64,000 bases of DNA from Rhodoferax sp. (GCF_028689295.1 NZ_JAQTWL010000001.1:248001-312000); one strand, 5' to 3'. Numbered from the stretch's first letter, positions 38,078 through 48,424 are shown. Numbers and translations: made by a program. Notes: a model not told the origin generated them from the letters alone.

Positions 38078-39119
38078 AGCACGCGCCGAACCTTCCAGGG
38101 TCTGGACCTATGGCGCGCCACTGCTGGCGCTGCTGATCACGGTGCTGATCGGCGCGCTGATGTTCGCCGCGCTGGGCAAGGACCCGCTCAAGGGCCTGGA
38201 GATGTTTTTCTGGCTGCCCATTCACAACGCCTACGCGGTCGGTGAACTGATGGTCAAGGCAACGCCTTTGCTGATCATTGCGCTGGGTCTGGCCGTGTGT
38301 TTCAGATCAAATGTGTGGAACATTGGCGCCGAGGGCCAGTACATCATCGGCGCCATCTTTGCCGGCGGCATCGCGCTGCTGGCCAACGCTGACAGCAGCC
38401 GCTGGATCGTGCTGCCCATTTTGCTGGCGGGTGTGCTGGGTGGCATGTTGTGGGCCAGCCTCACGGCACTGCTGCGCGACCGCTTTCATGCCAACGAAAT
38501 TCTGGTGAGCCTGATGCTGGTCTATGTGGCGGTGCAGGTGCTGAGTTATCTGGTGGGTGGTCCCTGGAAAGACCCGATGGGTTTCAACTTTCCGCAAAGC
38601 AAGACCTTTGAGGCCGTGACCCGCATTCCGCGCCTGCTCGACGGCTCGCGGGTGAGTATCGGCGCGCTGCTGGCGCTGCTCAGCGTGGCCGGGCTTTGGG
38701 TGTTTTTGTTTCGCACGCGCGCCGGTCTGGCCTTGCAGGTGGGCGGGCTGGCACCGGCGGCGGCGCGCTACGCCGGGTTTTCTTCGCGCAAGGCGCTTTG
38801 GACGGCATTGCTGATGTCGGGTGGCGCGGCCGGCCTGGCTGGTGCACTGGAGGTGGCCGGTCCCATCGGCCAGCTCACCCCTTATGTGCCGGCGGGCTAC
38901 GGCTTTGCTGCCATCATCGTGGCTTTTGTGGGTCGTTTGCACCCGGTCGGCATGGTGTTTTCGGCCCTGCTGATGAGCATGTTCTACATCGGCGGCGAAC
39001 TGGCGCAGTCGCGCCTGGGGCTCACCAAATCGCTCACCGGGGTGTTTCAGGGCTTGCTGCTGTTCAGCCTGCTGGCCTGCGACACGCTGGTCAATTACCG
39101 CCTGAAGTGGAGCAAGTGA
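38064..39119 (+). CDS. BMP-type ABC transporter permease 1
   Basis: A 351-residue inner-membrane permease of the BPD_transp_2 group with about nine helices. Family segments include NAYAVGELMVKATPLLIIALGLAVCFRSNVWNIGAEGQYIIGAIF (in outline) and RDRFHANEILVSLMLVYVAV. The ATG at 38064 lies inside the end of the ATPase gene; its stop overlaps the start of permease 2 (TGATG). Together these encode a purine or nucleoside importer, judged by neighbouring xanthine dehydrogenase and deaminase genes. Confidence 0.92.
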   Translation: MLKLEARAEPSRVWTYGAPLLALLITVLIGALMFAALGKDPLKGLEMFFWLPIHNAYAVGELMVKATPLLIIALGLAVCFRSNVWNIGAEGQYIIGAIFAGGIALLANADSSRWIVLPILLAGVLGGMLWASLTALLRDRFHANEILVSLMLVYVAVQVLSYLVGGPWKDPMGFNFPQSKTFEAVTRIPRLLDGSRVSIGALLALLSVAGLWVFLFRTRAGLALQVGGLAPAAARYAGFSSRKALWTALLMSGGAAGLAGALEVAGPIGQLTPYVPAGYGFAAIIVAFVGRLHPVGMVFSALLMSMFYIGGELAQSRLGLTKSLTGVFQGLLLFSLLACDTLVNYRLKWSK

Positions 39120-40039
39120 TGGAATCCTACGCCTTGCTGCTGGCCGCCACGCTCAACGCGGGCACGGTGCTGGCGATCGCCTCGCTGGGTCTGCTGATCA
39201 ATGAAAAAGTGGGCATCGTCAACCTGGGCGCCGAGGGCATGATGCTGTGCGCGGCCATCGCCGGTTTTGCCACCGTGGTCACCACCGGCTCCGACATGAT
39301 GGGTTTTGCCGCTGGCATGGCCGTGGGCGCGGGTCTTGCTGCCGTGTTTGGCGTGCTGGTGATCTGGCTCAACACCAACCAGTACGCCACCGGGCTGGCG
39401 CTCACGCTGTTTGGCACCGGCTTTTCAGCCTTTGTCGGCACGGGCTTTGTGCAGGCCAAAATTCCTGAACGCGCCAGTTTTTCCATCCCTTATCTGTCGG
39501 ACATCCCCTGGTTTGGACCGGCCCTGTTTCGCCACCATCCGCTGGTGTACCTCACGGTGTTGCTGGCACTGGCGATGATCTGGTTCATGTACCGCACCCG
39601 CAGCGGTCTGGTGCTGCGCAGCGTGGGTGAAAGCCCGGAGTCGGCCCATGCGCTGGGTTACCCGGTGCGCCTGATCCGGCTGCTGGCGGTGGTGGCCGGT
39701 GGCGCGCTGTGCGGCTTGGCCGGGGCTTACCTGGCCGTTGTTTACACGCCCTTGTGGGTCGAGGGCATGGTCGCCGGCAAGGGCTGGATTGCGCTGGCGC
39801 TCACCACCTTTGCCACCTGGCGTCCGGCCCGCGTGCTGCTGGGTGCCTATCTGTTTGGTGGCGTCACCATGCTGCAGTTTCACCTGCAGGGCATCGGCGT
39901 CGATGTGCCGCCGCAGTTTTTGAGCATGTTGCCCTATGTGGCCACCATTCTTGTGCTGGCGCTGATCTCGCGCAACCCGCAGTGGATCCGCATCAACATG
40001 CCCGCCAGCCTGGGCAGGCCGTTCTACCCTGGCGCATGA
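39119..40039 (+). CDS. BMP-type ABC transporter permease 2
   Basis: A 306-residue permease, second half of the membrane channel. It has LLAATLNAGTVLAIASLGLLINEKVGIVNLGAEGMM at the N-terminus (in outline) and LVLRSVGESPESAHALGYPV near residue 165, both typical of the NupQ/YufQ type. It starts at the ATG overlapping the permease 1 stop. A longer upstream in-frame opening lies within permease 1 and is not used. Confidence 0.92.
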   Translation: MESYALLLAATLNAGTVLAIASLGLLINEKVGIVNLGAEGMMLCAAIAGFATVVTTGSDMMGFAAGMAVGAGLAAVFGVLVIWLNTNQYATGLALTLFGTGFSAFVGTGFVQAKIPERASFSIPYLSDIPWFGPALFRHHPLVYLTVLLALAMIWFMYRTRSGLVLRSVGESPESAHALGYPVRLIRLLAVVAGGALCGLAGAYLAVVYTPLWVEGMVAGKGWIALALTTFATWRPARVLLGAYLFGGVTMLQFHLQGIGVDVPPQFLSMLPYVATILVLALISRNPQWIRINMPASLGRPFYPGA

Positions 40040-40101
40040 GCGTTCCGGTTCATAATTCCATTTTTCTCGCTGTCCAACCCATCCCTTGATAAGGAAAACT
40101 C

Positions 40102-41259
40102 ATGACTGATCTGCAAAAACGTTCGCTGCTCAAAGCAGCTGCTCTTACCGCGGTGGCCGCTGCCGCGCTGGTGGGCTGTGGCAAAAAGGAAGAGCCCGCT
40201 CCGGCACCCGCGCCGGTGGCCGCCGCGCCAGCGCCCAAGCCTGAGCCCCTCAAGATTGCCTTTGCCTACGTTGGCCCGGTCGGCGACGGTGGCTGGACCT
40301 TTGCCCATGACAATGGCCGCAAGGCGTTGGAAAAGGAATTTGGCGACAAGATTGCCACCTCCTTTGTCGAAAACGTGCCCGAATCGGCCGATGCCGAGCG
40401 TGTGCTGCGCGACATGGCGGGGCAGGGCAACAAGCTGATTTTCGGCACCACCTTTGGCTACATGGAGCCCATGCTCAAGGTGGCCGCTGACAACACGGGC
40501 GTCAAGTTCGAGCACGCCACCGGCTACAAACAAGCGGACAACATGCGCACCTACGACAGCCGCACCTATGAAGGCGCGTACATGGCCGGCGTGATCGCCG
40601 GCAAGATGACCAAGACCAACACGCTGGGGGTAGTGGGGTCGATCCCGATCCCTGAAGTGGTTCGCAACATCAACGCCTTCACGCTCGGCGCGCAAAGCAG
40701 CAACCCCAAGGTCAAGACCAAGGTGGTGTGGGTGAACGGCTGGTTCGACCCACCCAAAGAAACCGAAGCCGCCACCAGCCTGATCAACGGCGGCGCTGAC
40801 GTGCTGTTCCAGAACACCGATTCTCCCGCAGTGCTCAAGACCGCTGAAGCCAAGGGCAAGCGCGCCTTCGGCTGGGACTCCGACATGACCTCCTATGGTC
40901 CCAAAGCCCATCTGGCATCCGCCGTCATCAACTGGGGTCCGTACTACATCAAGGCCACCAAAGAAGCGCTGGACGGCAGTTGGAAAGCTGGCGCGGGAGC
41001 TCACTCCTGGTGGGGCGTGAAAGAGGGCGCCATTGACATCGTGTCGATCGCCGAAGACGTGCCCGCCGAGACCAAGGCCAAAGTGGAAGAGGTCAAAAAA
41101 GGCCTGGCAGACGGCAGCTTTGCCATCTGGAAAGGCCCCATTACCGACAACACCGGCAAGGTGCAGGTGGCCAAGGACAGCGTGGCTGACGACAAGTTCC
41201 TGGGCGGCCTGAACTTCTTCGTCAAGGGTGTCGAAGGCAAGGTGCCGGGCGCCAAGTAA
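40102..41259 (+). CDS. BMP-family substrate-binding lipoprotein
   Basis: A 385-residue periplasmic binding lipoprotein. The lipobox ALVGC puts the lipidated Cys at residue 26, followed by a Pro/Ala-rich linker (residues 30-48). The BMP domain has AFAYVGPVGDGGWTFAHDNGRK, then ENVPESADAERVLRDMAGQGNKLIFGTTFGY and AGVIAGKMTKTNTLGVVG. Members bind nucleosides or purine bases; here the genomic context favours purines. AAGGAAA precedes the ATG. A strong terminator follows. Confidence 0.93.
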   Translation: MTDLQKRSLLKAAALTAVAAAALVGCGKKEEPAPAPAPVAAAPAPKPEPLKIAFAYVGPVGDGGWTFAHDNGRKALEKEFGDKIATSFVENVPESADAERVLRDMAGQGNKLIFGTTFGYMEPMLKVAADNTGVKFEHATGYKQADNMRTYDSRTYEGAYMAGVIAGKMTKTNTLGVVGSIPIPEVVRNINAFTLGAQSSNPKVKTKVVWVNGWFDPPKETEAATSLINGGADVLFQNTDSPAVLKTAEAKGKRAFGWDSDMTSYGPKAHLASAVINWGPYYIKATKEALDGSWKAGAGAHSWWGVKEGAIDIVSIAEDVPAETKAKVEEVKKGLADGSFAIWKGPITDNTGKVQVAKDSVADDKFLGGLNFFVKGVEGKVPGAK

Positions 41260-41280
41260 AGCGGGTTTAAACCCCGAAGC

Positions 41281-41305
41281 AAGCCGCCTTCGGGCGGCTT
41301 TTTTT
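41281..41305 (+). terminator. Rho-independent terminator of the BMP operon
   Basis: AAGCCGCC-TTCG-GGCGGCTT (41281-41300) followed by T-run to 41305. An 8-bp stem with a stable TTCG tetraloop 21 bases after the binding-protein stop. Confidence 0.9.
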
Positions 41306-41328
41306 GCGGACTGCGTACGAGGCGGATC

Positions 41329-41409
41329 GGCGGGGATGGGGCAGACGCCGGGCGCTCAGCGTCCTTCGGACTTTTTAATGTCGCGCCCAACATCTGCCCC
41401 ATCCCCGCC
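41329..41409. repeat. Long imperfect inverted repeat with inner mini-terminator
   Basis: Arms of 27 bases (41329-41355 and 41383-41409) match at 24 positions. The loop contains GTCC-TTC-GGAC followed by five T (about 41361-41375), itself a small terminator-like hairpin. It lies at the edge of the debris block that separates the purine transporter from the deaminase gene. Confidence 0.7.
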
Positions 41410-41552
41410 AAGCGTTGCTGACTGATCAGGTCTGGGTCATTGGGACAGTGGTGCCAACTACTGTTTCAGAGCCGTTGCTGCCGCTCACGGGGACATCTCG
41501 TAAATCAAGTACGCGGTACCTGACACTCAGGAATACCCGCTTTAGGGAAGTC
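41410..41552. other. Short unassigned stretch before the IS91 remnant
   Basis: No gene or RNA recognised. An open frame crossing it on the plus strand is the shadow of the transposase remnant on the other strand. Confidence 0.4.
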
Positions 41553-42027
41553 CAGTATTCACGTTCATGTCCCCAAAGAAGTTGCGCAGCCGTTTGGGCA
41601 CGGACAGCACCCACTGGCGCACCGGCAGCCGGGGGAAGACGTGGTCCGTCAGGTGTGCCGCTGTCTCCACCATGCGCCGTGTGTTGCACGAGGGGCAGAC
41701 GCCACGGCCCTTACAGGAGAAGGCTACGAAGTAGGCGTGCCCGCAATCACCACAGCGGGCGCGGGCAAAACCGTGGGCAAAGATGCCGCATTCGAGGTAT
41801 TTACGAAAGGCCTGGCGCACAAAGGGCTATGGCGTGTGGTGGTCGCCCTAGCCGTCGAACTGACCCGCACTGGCCATCGCGTGCCAGGTCTCGAAGTGTT
41901 CGGCAATGGTTTGGTAAAGCAGCGTGCGCTCAGGATGGCGCGGGTTGTAGAGTTTGAGTTTGCCTCGCGCTGGCCCACCCGCGTGCGGATGCAAATGCGA
42001 TTGCGCTGGACGGTCGACGGTGGGCAT
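41545..42027 (-). pseudogene. IS91-family transposase remnant
   Basis: On the minus strand a start codon at 42027 begins MPTVDRPAQSH. The frame continues NPRHPERTLLYQTIAEHFETWHAMASAGQFDG before a TAG. A second TAG follows 8 codons later. The same frame then resumes with RQAFRKYLECGIFAHGFARARCGDCGH, AFSCKGRGVCPSCNTRRM and VRQWVLSVPKRLR. This is the N-terminal zinc-binding region of IS91-type (Y2, rolling-circle-like) transposases. The catalytic tyrosine domain is absent, since homology ends at about 41560. With two in-frame stops and a truncation, it is inactive. Confidence 0.85.
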
Positions 42028-42242
42028 GGGGCAGTGCCAGCGGGGGCTGGGTGCCTGATGATACTTGGGTTATATCCAGCATTGTGCATTCTCTGCTGTC
42101 AGCGGGTGGCTCAATCACTCCTGAATTAATAGCTTCTTGCGAACATTCCACGAGGGCTTGAGGCCAAAAATACAAGAACACCCGCAGTCTGCACACAGCC
42201 CGCTTCAGACTGCACCCCAGCACGGCTGCAAGCCACGTCCCC

Positions 42243-42568
42243 TCACCTCTCCACGCCATGCAGAATCCGCCACTGTTTGACCAGTGCATAGATCGCCGGG
42301 ATCACCGCTAGCGTCAGCACCGTGCTGGAGATCATGCCACCTACCATCGGTGCGGCGATGCGGCTCATCACTTCAGAACCCGTGCCCGTGCCCACAAAAT
42401 CGGCAGCAGACCCGCCATGATGGCCACCACCGTCATCATCTTGGGGCGCACGCGTTCCACCGCACCTTCCATCACGGCGGCGTAGAGGTCGGCCACCGTT
42501 GGGACACGTTTTTCTTCCTGGCATTTTTCTTTAGCTTCCTTCCACGCATGATCCAGATAAATCGGCAT
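42243..42568 (-). pseudogene. CusA/CzcA-type RND heavy-metal pump, C-terminal remnant
   Basis: The frame from 42568 reads [20 protein letters not shown], then [20 protein letters not shown], matching the last transmembrane region of CusA-type RND pumps. It shifts frame near 42391-42394. The neighbouring frame continues [20 protein letters not shown] and [13 protein letters not shown] to a stop at 42243. One missing G in the TGTGGG run explains the shift. The other 900 or so residues of the pump are absent. It is a fossil of a metal-resistance gene; homology seems to begin a little before 42568. Confidence 0.85.
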
Positions 42569-42695
42569 GAACGCAATGACGGCGAGAACTTGTCACGGTC
42601 CAGTAAATTAAGCTAACATGACAAATGGGTCAGACACTATATTTTCAAAATTGCACTTCAACCTTGAATCTGCTTGAGTTAAATAGGGGAAATTT

Positions 42696-43811
42696 ATGAA
42701 ATTAATAAGGTATATCTCCGTAGCGATTGCGGCGCTCGCTTTGATGTTTTCGGGTGCGAGCCAGGCGGCATCGTCCTACAATTTCACCACCTGCGGTGCC
42801 ACCGGCCCGACCGGGCCCTCGCAGGGTAACTGCGACGCGGCTTACAGCGGCACCACTCTCGCTGGCGCAGTCACGATGAGCGGCGGCATCCAGACCTGGA
42901 CCGTACCCACCACCGGCACCTACCGCATCGAGGTCTCCGGCGCGAAAGGTGGCGACTCCATCGCCGGCGACAACGGCACCTTCATCGGTGGCAGCGGTGC
43001 GACCATCGGGGGCGACTTCCATCTCACCGCAGGTGAACAGATCAACATCCTGATCGGCCAGGAAGCCCCGACGGTGCCGACCGCCCCCAGCGATAGCCCA
43101 CTCTCGGGCGGCGGTGGCGGCAGCTTCGTCTGGCAGGTGACGGGAAATACGCTGCTGATTGCAGCCGGCGGCGGCGGCGGCGCCGGCGATGGCTACAACA
43201 GCATTGGCGGTAACGGAGCGGACGGCGTCGCCACGGGCGCTGGTTCCCTGCCTGCCGGCGTTGATGTCTGCGCTTCGCTTGCCGCGCCTGGTGGGGGATG
43301 GACGACTACCTACTACACCTGCGGCGATTTCCACGCTGGCGGGGGCGCCGGCTGGAACTCGAATGGCGTGATCAACGCCGATTCCTGCTCTAACGGCACA
43401 GGCACAGACGCTCTCAGTCCGCTGAACGGCGGCACTGGCGGCGAGGGTAACGATGACCTCGAGCCCGAAACCGGGCCCGGTGGCTTCGGCGGCGGCGGCG
43501 GCTCCGCGACCCAGTGCGGCTCCACCGGTGGCGGTGGCGGTGGCGGCTACACCGGCGGCGCCGGCCTGGGCTGCTCCGCAACCGACGGATGCGGCCCCGG
43601 CGGGGGTGGCGGTGGTTCCTTCAACTCGGGCGCCAACCCGACAGCCCTCAACGGCGCGAATGCCGGCGACGGGGTAGTGACAATTACCGCTGTCAGCGCA
43701 GCCCCCGTCGCGGCAATCCCCACCCTTTCCCAATGGGCGCTGCTGATGCTGGCGCTGATGATCGTCGGTGCGGCCGGACTGTACACCAGGGTGTCCAGAC
43801 CACAGGCCTGA
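42696..43811 (+). CDS. Exported ALK/LTK-like glycine-rich protein with IPTL-CTERM tail
   Basis: A 371-residue protein. The signal peptide (residues 1-24) ends SGASQA. Residues 28-310 resemble the glycine-rich domain of ALK/LTK receptors: YNFTTCGATGPTGPSQGNC, GIQTWTVPTTGTYRIEVSGAKGG, INILIGQ, LLIAAGGGGG and a FGGGGG...GGGGGGGYTGG block. The C-terminus is an IPTL-CTERM sorting signal: AIPTLSQWALLML, a hydrophobic helix, and basic TRVSRPQA. Such tails are processed by exosortase H-type enzymes. It is probably a surface or exported protein. AGGGGA precedes the ATG. The paralogue at 47508-48380 shares the layout. Confidence 0.88.
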   Translation: MKLIRYISVAIAALALMFSGASQAASSYNFTTCGATGPTGPSQGNCDAAYSGTTLAGAVTMSGGIQTWTVPTTGTYRIEVSGAKGGDSIAGDNGTFIGGSGATIGGDFHLTAGEQINILIGQEAPTVPTAPSDSPLSGGGGGSFVWQVTGNTLLIAAGGGGGAGDGYNSIGGNGADGVATGAGSLPAGVDVCASLAAPGGGWTTTYYTCGDFHAGGGAGWNSNGVINADSCSNGTGTDALSPLNGGTGGEGNDDLEPETGPGGFGGGGGSATQCGSTGGGGGGGYTGGAGLGCSATDGCGPGGGGGGSFNSGANPTALNGANAGDGVVTITAVSAAPVAAIPTLSQWALLMLALMIVGAAGLYTRVSRPQA

Positions 43812-45301
<1,490 letters not shown>

Positions 45302-45302
45302 C

Positions 45303-45851
45303 TCAGGGGCGCACCGGCACCCAGAGTTGAAGGTGCGGCAGCATGACGCGGTAGGGAGCCAGCAGCACGGCGGCCATCAGCCATTTGATGCCCAGGTCGC
45401 CAGCGGCCAGCGTCAGCCAGTTCATGTCGGACCCTGCAAACGCCAAGAAGAAAAAGATGCCGGTATCGACCACCGAAGCCACGAGGGACCCGATCAGCGG
45501 CGCTTTCCACCACGACATGGCGCGCAGTTTGTTGAACGCCACAATGTCAAGCATCTGGCCGACGATGAATGCCACACCGGAGGCCACGGCGATGCGCCAG
45601 GGCGCCAGCGCCAGCGACACCAGCACGGCAATTGCAAAACCGGTCCACGCCACGCGCCGCGCCGCCTGGGCGCCGACCGCGCGGTTGGTCAGGTCGGTCA
45701 CCAAAAACGCCACCGGGAAGGTAAAGGCACCCCAGGTCAGCCAGTCGTTGATGGGAAACTGCACCAGGTAATTGGACGCAACGATGACGACCAGCATGGC
45801 CAGAATGGGTCGCCAGAGCTTCAAAAGAGGGATTTGCGGGGTATTTTTCAT
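45303..45851 (-). CDS. VUT-family transporter (queuosine-precursor/YhhQ-like)
   Basis: A 182-residue inner-membrane protein with six or so helices, of the VUT/YhhQ family. It carries AFTFPVAFLVTDLTNRAVG near residue 45, with the conserved DLTN motif, and AVASGVAFIVGQMLDIVAFNKLR. YhhQ imports 7-cyano-7-deazaguanine or 7-aminomethyl-7-deazaguanine for queuosine formation. ATG 45851 was chosen; a longer frame extends into a repeat. Its stop is adjacent to the end of the convergent deaminase gene (1-base gap). Confidence 0.82.
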   Translation of the reverse strand: MKNTPQIPLLKLWRPILAMLVVIVASNYLVQFPINDWLTWGAFTFPVAFLVTDLTNRAVGAQAARRVAWTGFAIAVLVSLALAPWRIAVASGVAFIVGQMLDIVAFNKLRAMSWWKAPLIGSLVASVVDTGIFFFLAFAGSDMNWLTLAAGDLGIKWLMAAVLLAPYRVMLPHLQLWVPVRP

Positions 45852-45890
45852 GCAGCGATTATCGCAGCAGAGCAGGCAATCCCGGACATC

Positions 45891-45966
45891 ATGGATTGCC
45901 ACGTCGCTGCGCGCCTCGCAATGACGATTTATAGCTGTCATTGCGAGCGAAGCGCGGCAATCCATG
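45891..45966. repeat. Intergenic hairpin repeat (CATTGCGAG type), loop at the TGACG end
   Basis: ATGGATTGCCACGTCGCTGC...CGCAATGACG (45891-45926) and GTCATTGCGAGCGAAGCGCG...AATCCATG (45936-45966) form inverted arms around about 9 bases. This is the same repeat as at 14500-14570 with arms in the reverse order. It lies between divergent VUT and guaD genes. Confidence 0.75.
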
Positions 45967-46014
45967 CAGTCCATGCGGATGTGGAATTCGAAAACTAGGT
46001 AAGCTCTACAGCCT

Positions 46015-47349
46015 ATGAAAGCCTACCGCGCCGCCGTCCTCCGCTTTGCCACTGATCGCGAACCCCGCCATGCCGCCCTGTATGAGGACGACGGCCTGCT
46101 GGTGGTCGGCGCCAACGCGCAGGGCACGCAAGTGGTGCAGGCCGTGGGACCCTACAACGAGGTTCGCCCGCGCTATCCTGATCTGGCTGTGACGCATTGG
46201 CCTGACCGCATCATCGCCCCCGGTTTTGTCGATCTGCACAGCCACTACCCGCAAACCAACGTGATCGGCTCGCCGGCCGAGGGCTTGTTGCCCTGGCTGG
46301 AAAATTACACCTTTCCGGAAGAAAGGCGCTTTGCTTCACCCGGTTACAGCACCGAAGCCGCGCAATTCTTCATCGCAGAACTGCTGCGCCATGGCGTCAC
46401 CACCGCGCTCACCTTTGCCACCTCGCACCCGGCATCGGTGCACGCCATTTTTACCGAGGCACAAAGGCAGCGCCTGCGCCTGATCACCGGCCTGTGTTTG
46501 ATGGACCGCCACGCGCCGGCTGATGTGCTGAACCAGGCATCGGCCGACGGCACGCTTGACGCTACCGAGCAAAGTTTGCTGGACTCCGAGGCGCTGATAC
46601 AGCAGTGGCATGGCGTCGATCGGCTGGGCTACGCCATCACGCCGCGTTTTGCGCCCGCCAGCACCGAGGCCCAATTGCGCGGCGCGGGCGAGCTGGCGGC
46701 CAAATACCCGCAGGTGTGGATTCAGTCGCATGTGGCCGAAAACAAGGCCGAGATTGCCTGGGCGCGAGACCTGTTTCCTGCGTCACGCAGCTACCTGGCC
46801 ACTTATGCCGACTTCGGCCTGCTGCGCCAGCGCGCCATCTACGCCCACTGCATCCATGTTGATGATCAAGACCGCGCCCTGATGCGCGACACCGGCGCCG
46901 CCGCTGCGGTGTGCCCGACCAGCAACCTGTTTCTGGGCAGTGGTTTTTTTGACTACGCCGGGGCTGACCGGGTCGGTTTTCAGTATGGCCTGGCCAGCGA
47001 CGTCGGCGGCGGCACCAGTTTCAGCCCGTTTCACACCATGCTGGCGGCTTACTACGTGGCGCGCGAGGGTCAGACCAAGACCGGGCTGTCGTTGTCGCCG
47101 CAACAACTGTGGTGGCAGCACACCGCAGGCGCCGCGCAGGCGCTCGGCTTGGCAGACGTGGTAGGCAATTTGCAACCGGGCTGCGAGGCCGACTTTGTGG
47201 TGCTGGACCCGCAAGCCACGCCACTGCTGGCGCGCAAGACGGCGCTGGCCGGCAGTCTGGACGAACTGCTGTTTTCGATGATCGTGCTGGGCGACGACCG
47301 GCTGGTGGCGCAAACGGTGATTTCTCAAGCTATGGAAGCCTTTGGATGA
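46015..47349 (+). CDS. guaD: Guanine deaminase
   Basis: A 444-residue zinc amidohydrolase that converts guanine to xanthine. The first metal motif is APGFVDLHSHYPQ near residue 72, followed by GLLPWLENYTFPEE, the guanine-deaminase hallmark. Further ligands are in AHCIHVDDQD and SDVGGGTSFSP. Product xanthine feeds xanthine dehydrogenase encoded at 32498-36270. The ATG follows AAGCTC, a weak ribosome-binding site. Confidence 0.94.
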   Translation: MKAYRAAVLRFATDREPRHAALYEDDGLLVVGANAQGTQVVQAVGPYNEVRPRYPDLAVTHWPDRIIAPGFVDLHSHYPQTNVIGSPAEGLLPWLENYTFPEERRFASPGYSTEAAQFFIAELLRHGVTTALTFATSHPASVHAIFTEAQRQRLRLITGLCLMDRHAPADVLNQASADGTLDATEQSLLDSEALIQQWHGVDRLGYAITPRFAPASTEAQLRGAGELAAKYPQVWIQSHVAENKAEIAWARDLFPASRSYLATYADFGLLRQRAIYAHCIHVDDQDRALMRDTGAAAAVCPTSNLFLGSGFFDYAGADRVGFQYGLASDVGGGTSFSPFHTMLAAYYVAREGQTKTGLSLSPQQLWWQHTAGAAQALGLADVVGNLQPGCEADFVVLDPQATPLLARKTALAGSLDELLFSMIVLGDDRLVAQTVISQAMEAFG

Positions 47350-47507
47350 ACCCGCGCAAAGGCTGTCACAACACCCGTAGTGCTGAACTTGCCATGCATC
47401 TTCTTATAGGAGAGAATGCCCGCCAGATATCGGCATCGGTATCTTCAAGCTTGCACATTGCCATATGAATGCTTGTGCTCATCTTCCATACACAATTAAG
47501 GCCGCTT

Positions 47508-48380
47508 ATGAAACACACAAAGATAGCCCTCACAACGGTAATGTTCGCATTCTGCATGGCGGCAGCGAATGCCGCAACTGCGACCTTTAACTTCACTGGC
47601 GCGGAACAGCAGTGGGTCGTGCCGACTGGCGTTACCCAAGTGGGCATTGACGCTTCGGGCGCAAGCGGCTGGTCGGGTGAGAATGCTGGCGGACGCGGGG
47701 CCAATGCCACCGGCTCGCTGAATGTCACGCCTGGCGAAACGATCTACATCTATGTCGGAGGACAGGGTACTGTGGCGACGGTCCTCAACACCCCGATGGG
47801 CGGCGGCTTCAACGGCGGTGGACATGGCCAATCCAACTACACTGACCCCGTCAATTCAGTGGGCGGCGGCGGGGGTGCATCCGATGTGCGCCAGGGCGGC
47901 AATGGCCTGGCCAATCGTCGTCTCGTCGCAGCTGGCGGGGGCGGGTCCACTGACAATACCGGGACCTGTGGCGGTGACGGCGGCGGCTTGACCGGTTTGG
48001 ACGCCTGTGTTCTTGACTCTTACCATAATGGCAAGGGCGCTACCCAGTCAGCTGGGGGAGATGCGGGAGGCGCCCTTGGTCAGGGTGGCAATGCGGATAA
48101 CACCATGACTCCGTGGAACGGCGGCGGCGGCGGTGGATATTACGGTGGTGGCGTATCCACCGAACATTCCGGCGGCGGCGGCGGCTCTTCGTACATCGGG
48201 GGGGTGACTGGTGGTGCGATGCTCGCCGGGCAAGTTACAGGTGATGGACAGATTGTGTTGACCTACTCTATCAACGCAGCAGTTCAGGCGATCCCCACTC
48301 TCTCTGAATGGGGCATGATCATCCTGTCTGGATTGATGGTATTGGGTACCTTTTTGGTACTGCGCCGCAGGCAGATGTAA
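47508..48380 (+). CDS. Exported glycine-rich protein with IPTL-CTERM tail (second copy)
   Basis: A 290-residue protein. The signal peptide ends AAANA (about residue 22). Residues 24-255 form a glycine-rich domain (FNFTGAEQQWVVPTGVTQVGID, IYIYVGGQG, GGGGGASDVRQGG, RRLVAAGGGGS, GGGGGGYYGGG, GGGGGSSYIGG), as in bacterial proteins of the Gly_rich/PF12810 type. The C-terminus AIPTLSEWGMIILSGLM, hydrophobic helix and LRRRQM is a textbook IPTL-CTERM signal. It lacks the FTTCGA block of the first copy. AAGG precedes ATG 47508. A terminator follows at 48401-48424. Confidence 0.88.
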   Translation: MKHTKIALTTVMFAFCMAAANAATATFNFTGAEQQWVVPTGVTQVGIDASGASGWSGENAGGRGANATGSLNVTPGETIYIYVGGQGTVATVLNTPMGGGFNGGGHGQSNYTDPVNSVGGGGGASDVRQGGNGLANRRLVAAGGGGSTDNTGTCGGDGGGLTGLDACVLDSYHNGKGATQSAGGDAGGALGQGGNADNTMTPWNGGGGGGYYGGGVSTEHSGGGGGSSYIGGVTGGAMLAGQVTGDGQIVLTYSINAAVQAIPTLSEWGMIILSGLMVLGTFLVLRRRQM

Positions 48381-48400
48381 TTCAACCCCATCGTAAAAAA

Positions 48401-48424
48401 TGCCCGCTTCGGTGGGCATTTTTG
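48401..48424 (+). terminator. Rho-independent terminator after second glycine-rich gene
   Basis: TGCCCGC-TTCG-GTGGGCA followed by a T-run, preceded by six A. One G-T wobble in the stem. Confidence 0.85.

Noticed and set aside
41415-41957. 180-codon plus-strand open frame
   Set aside because: It is antisense to the IS91 transposase remnant and has no protein features.
43480-43620. GGCGGC-rich repeats considered as a CRISPR or tandem array
   Set aside because: They encode the polyglycine runs of the protein; there are no uniform spacers.
42702-43733. 343-codon minus-strand open frame opposite the first glycine-rich gene
   Set aside because: GC-rich repeats give long frames in every direction; only the plus strand has a signal peptide, conserved motifs and IPTL tail.
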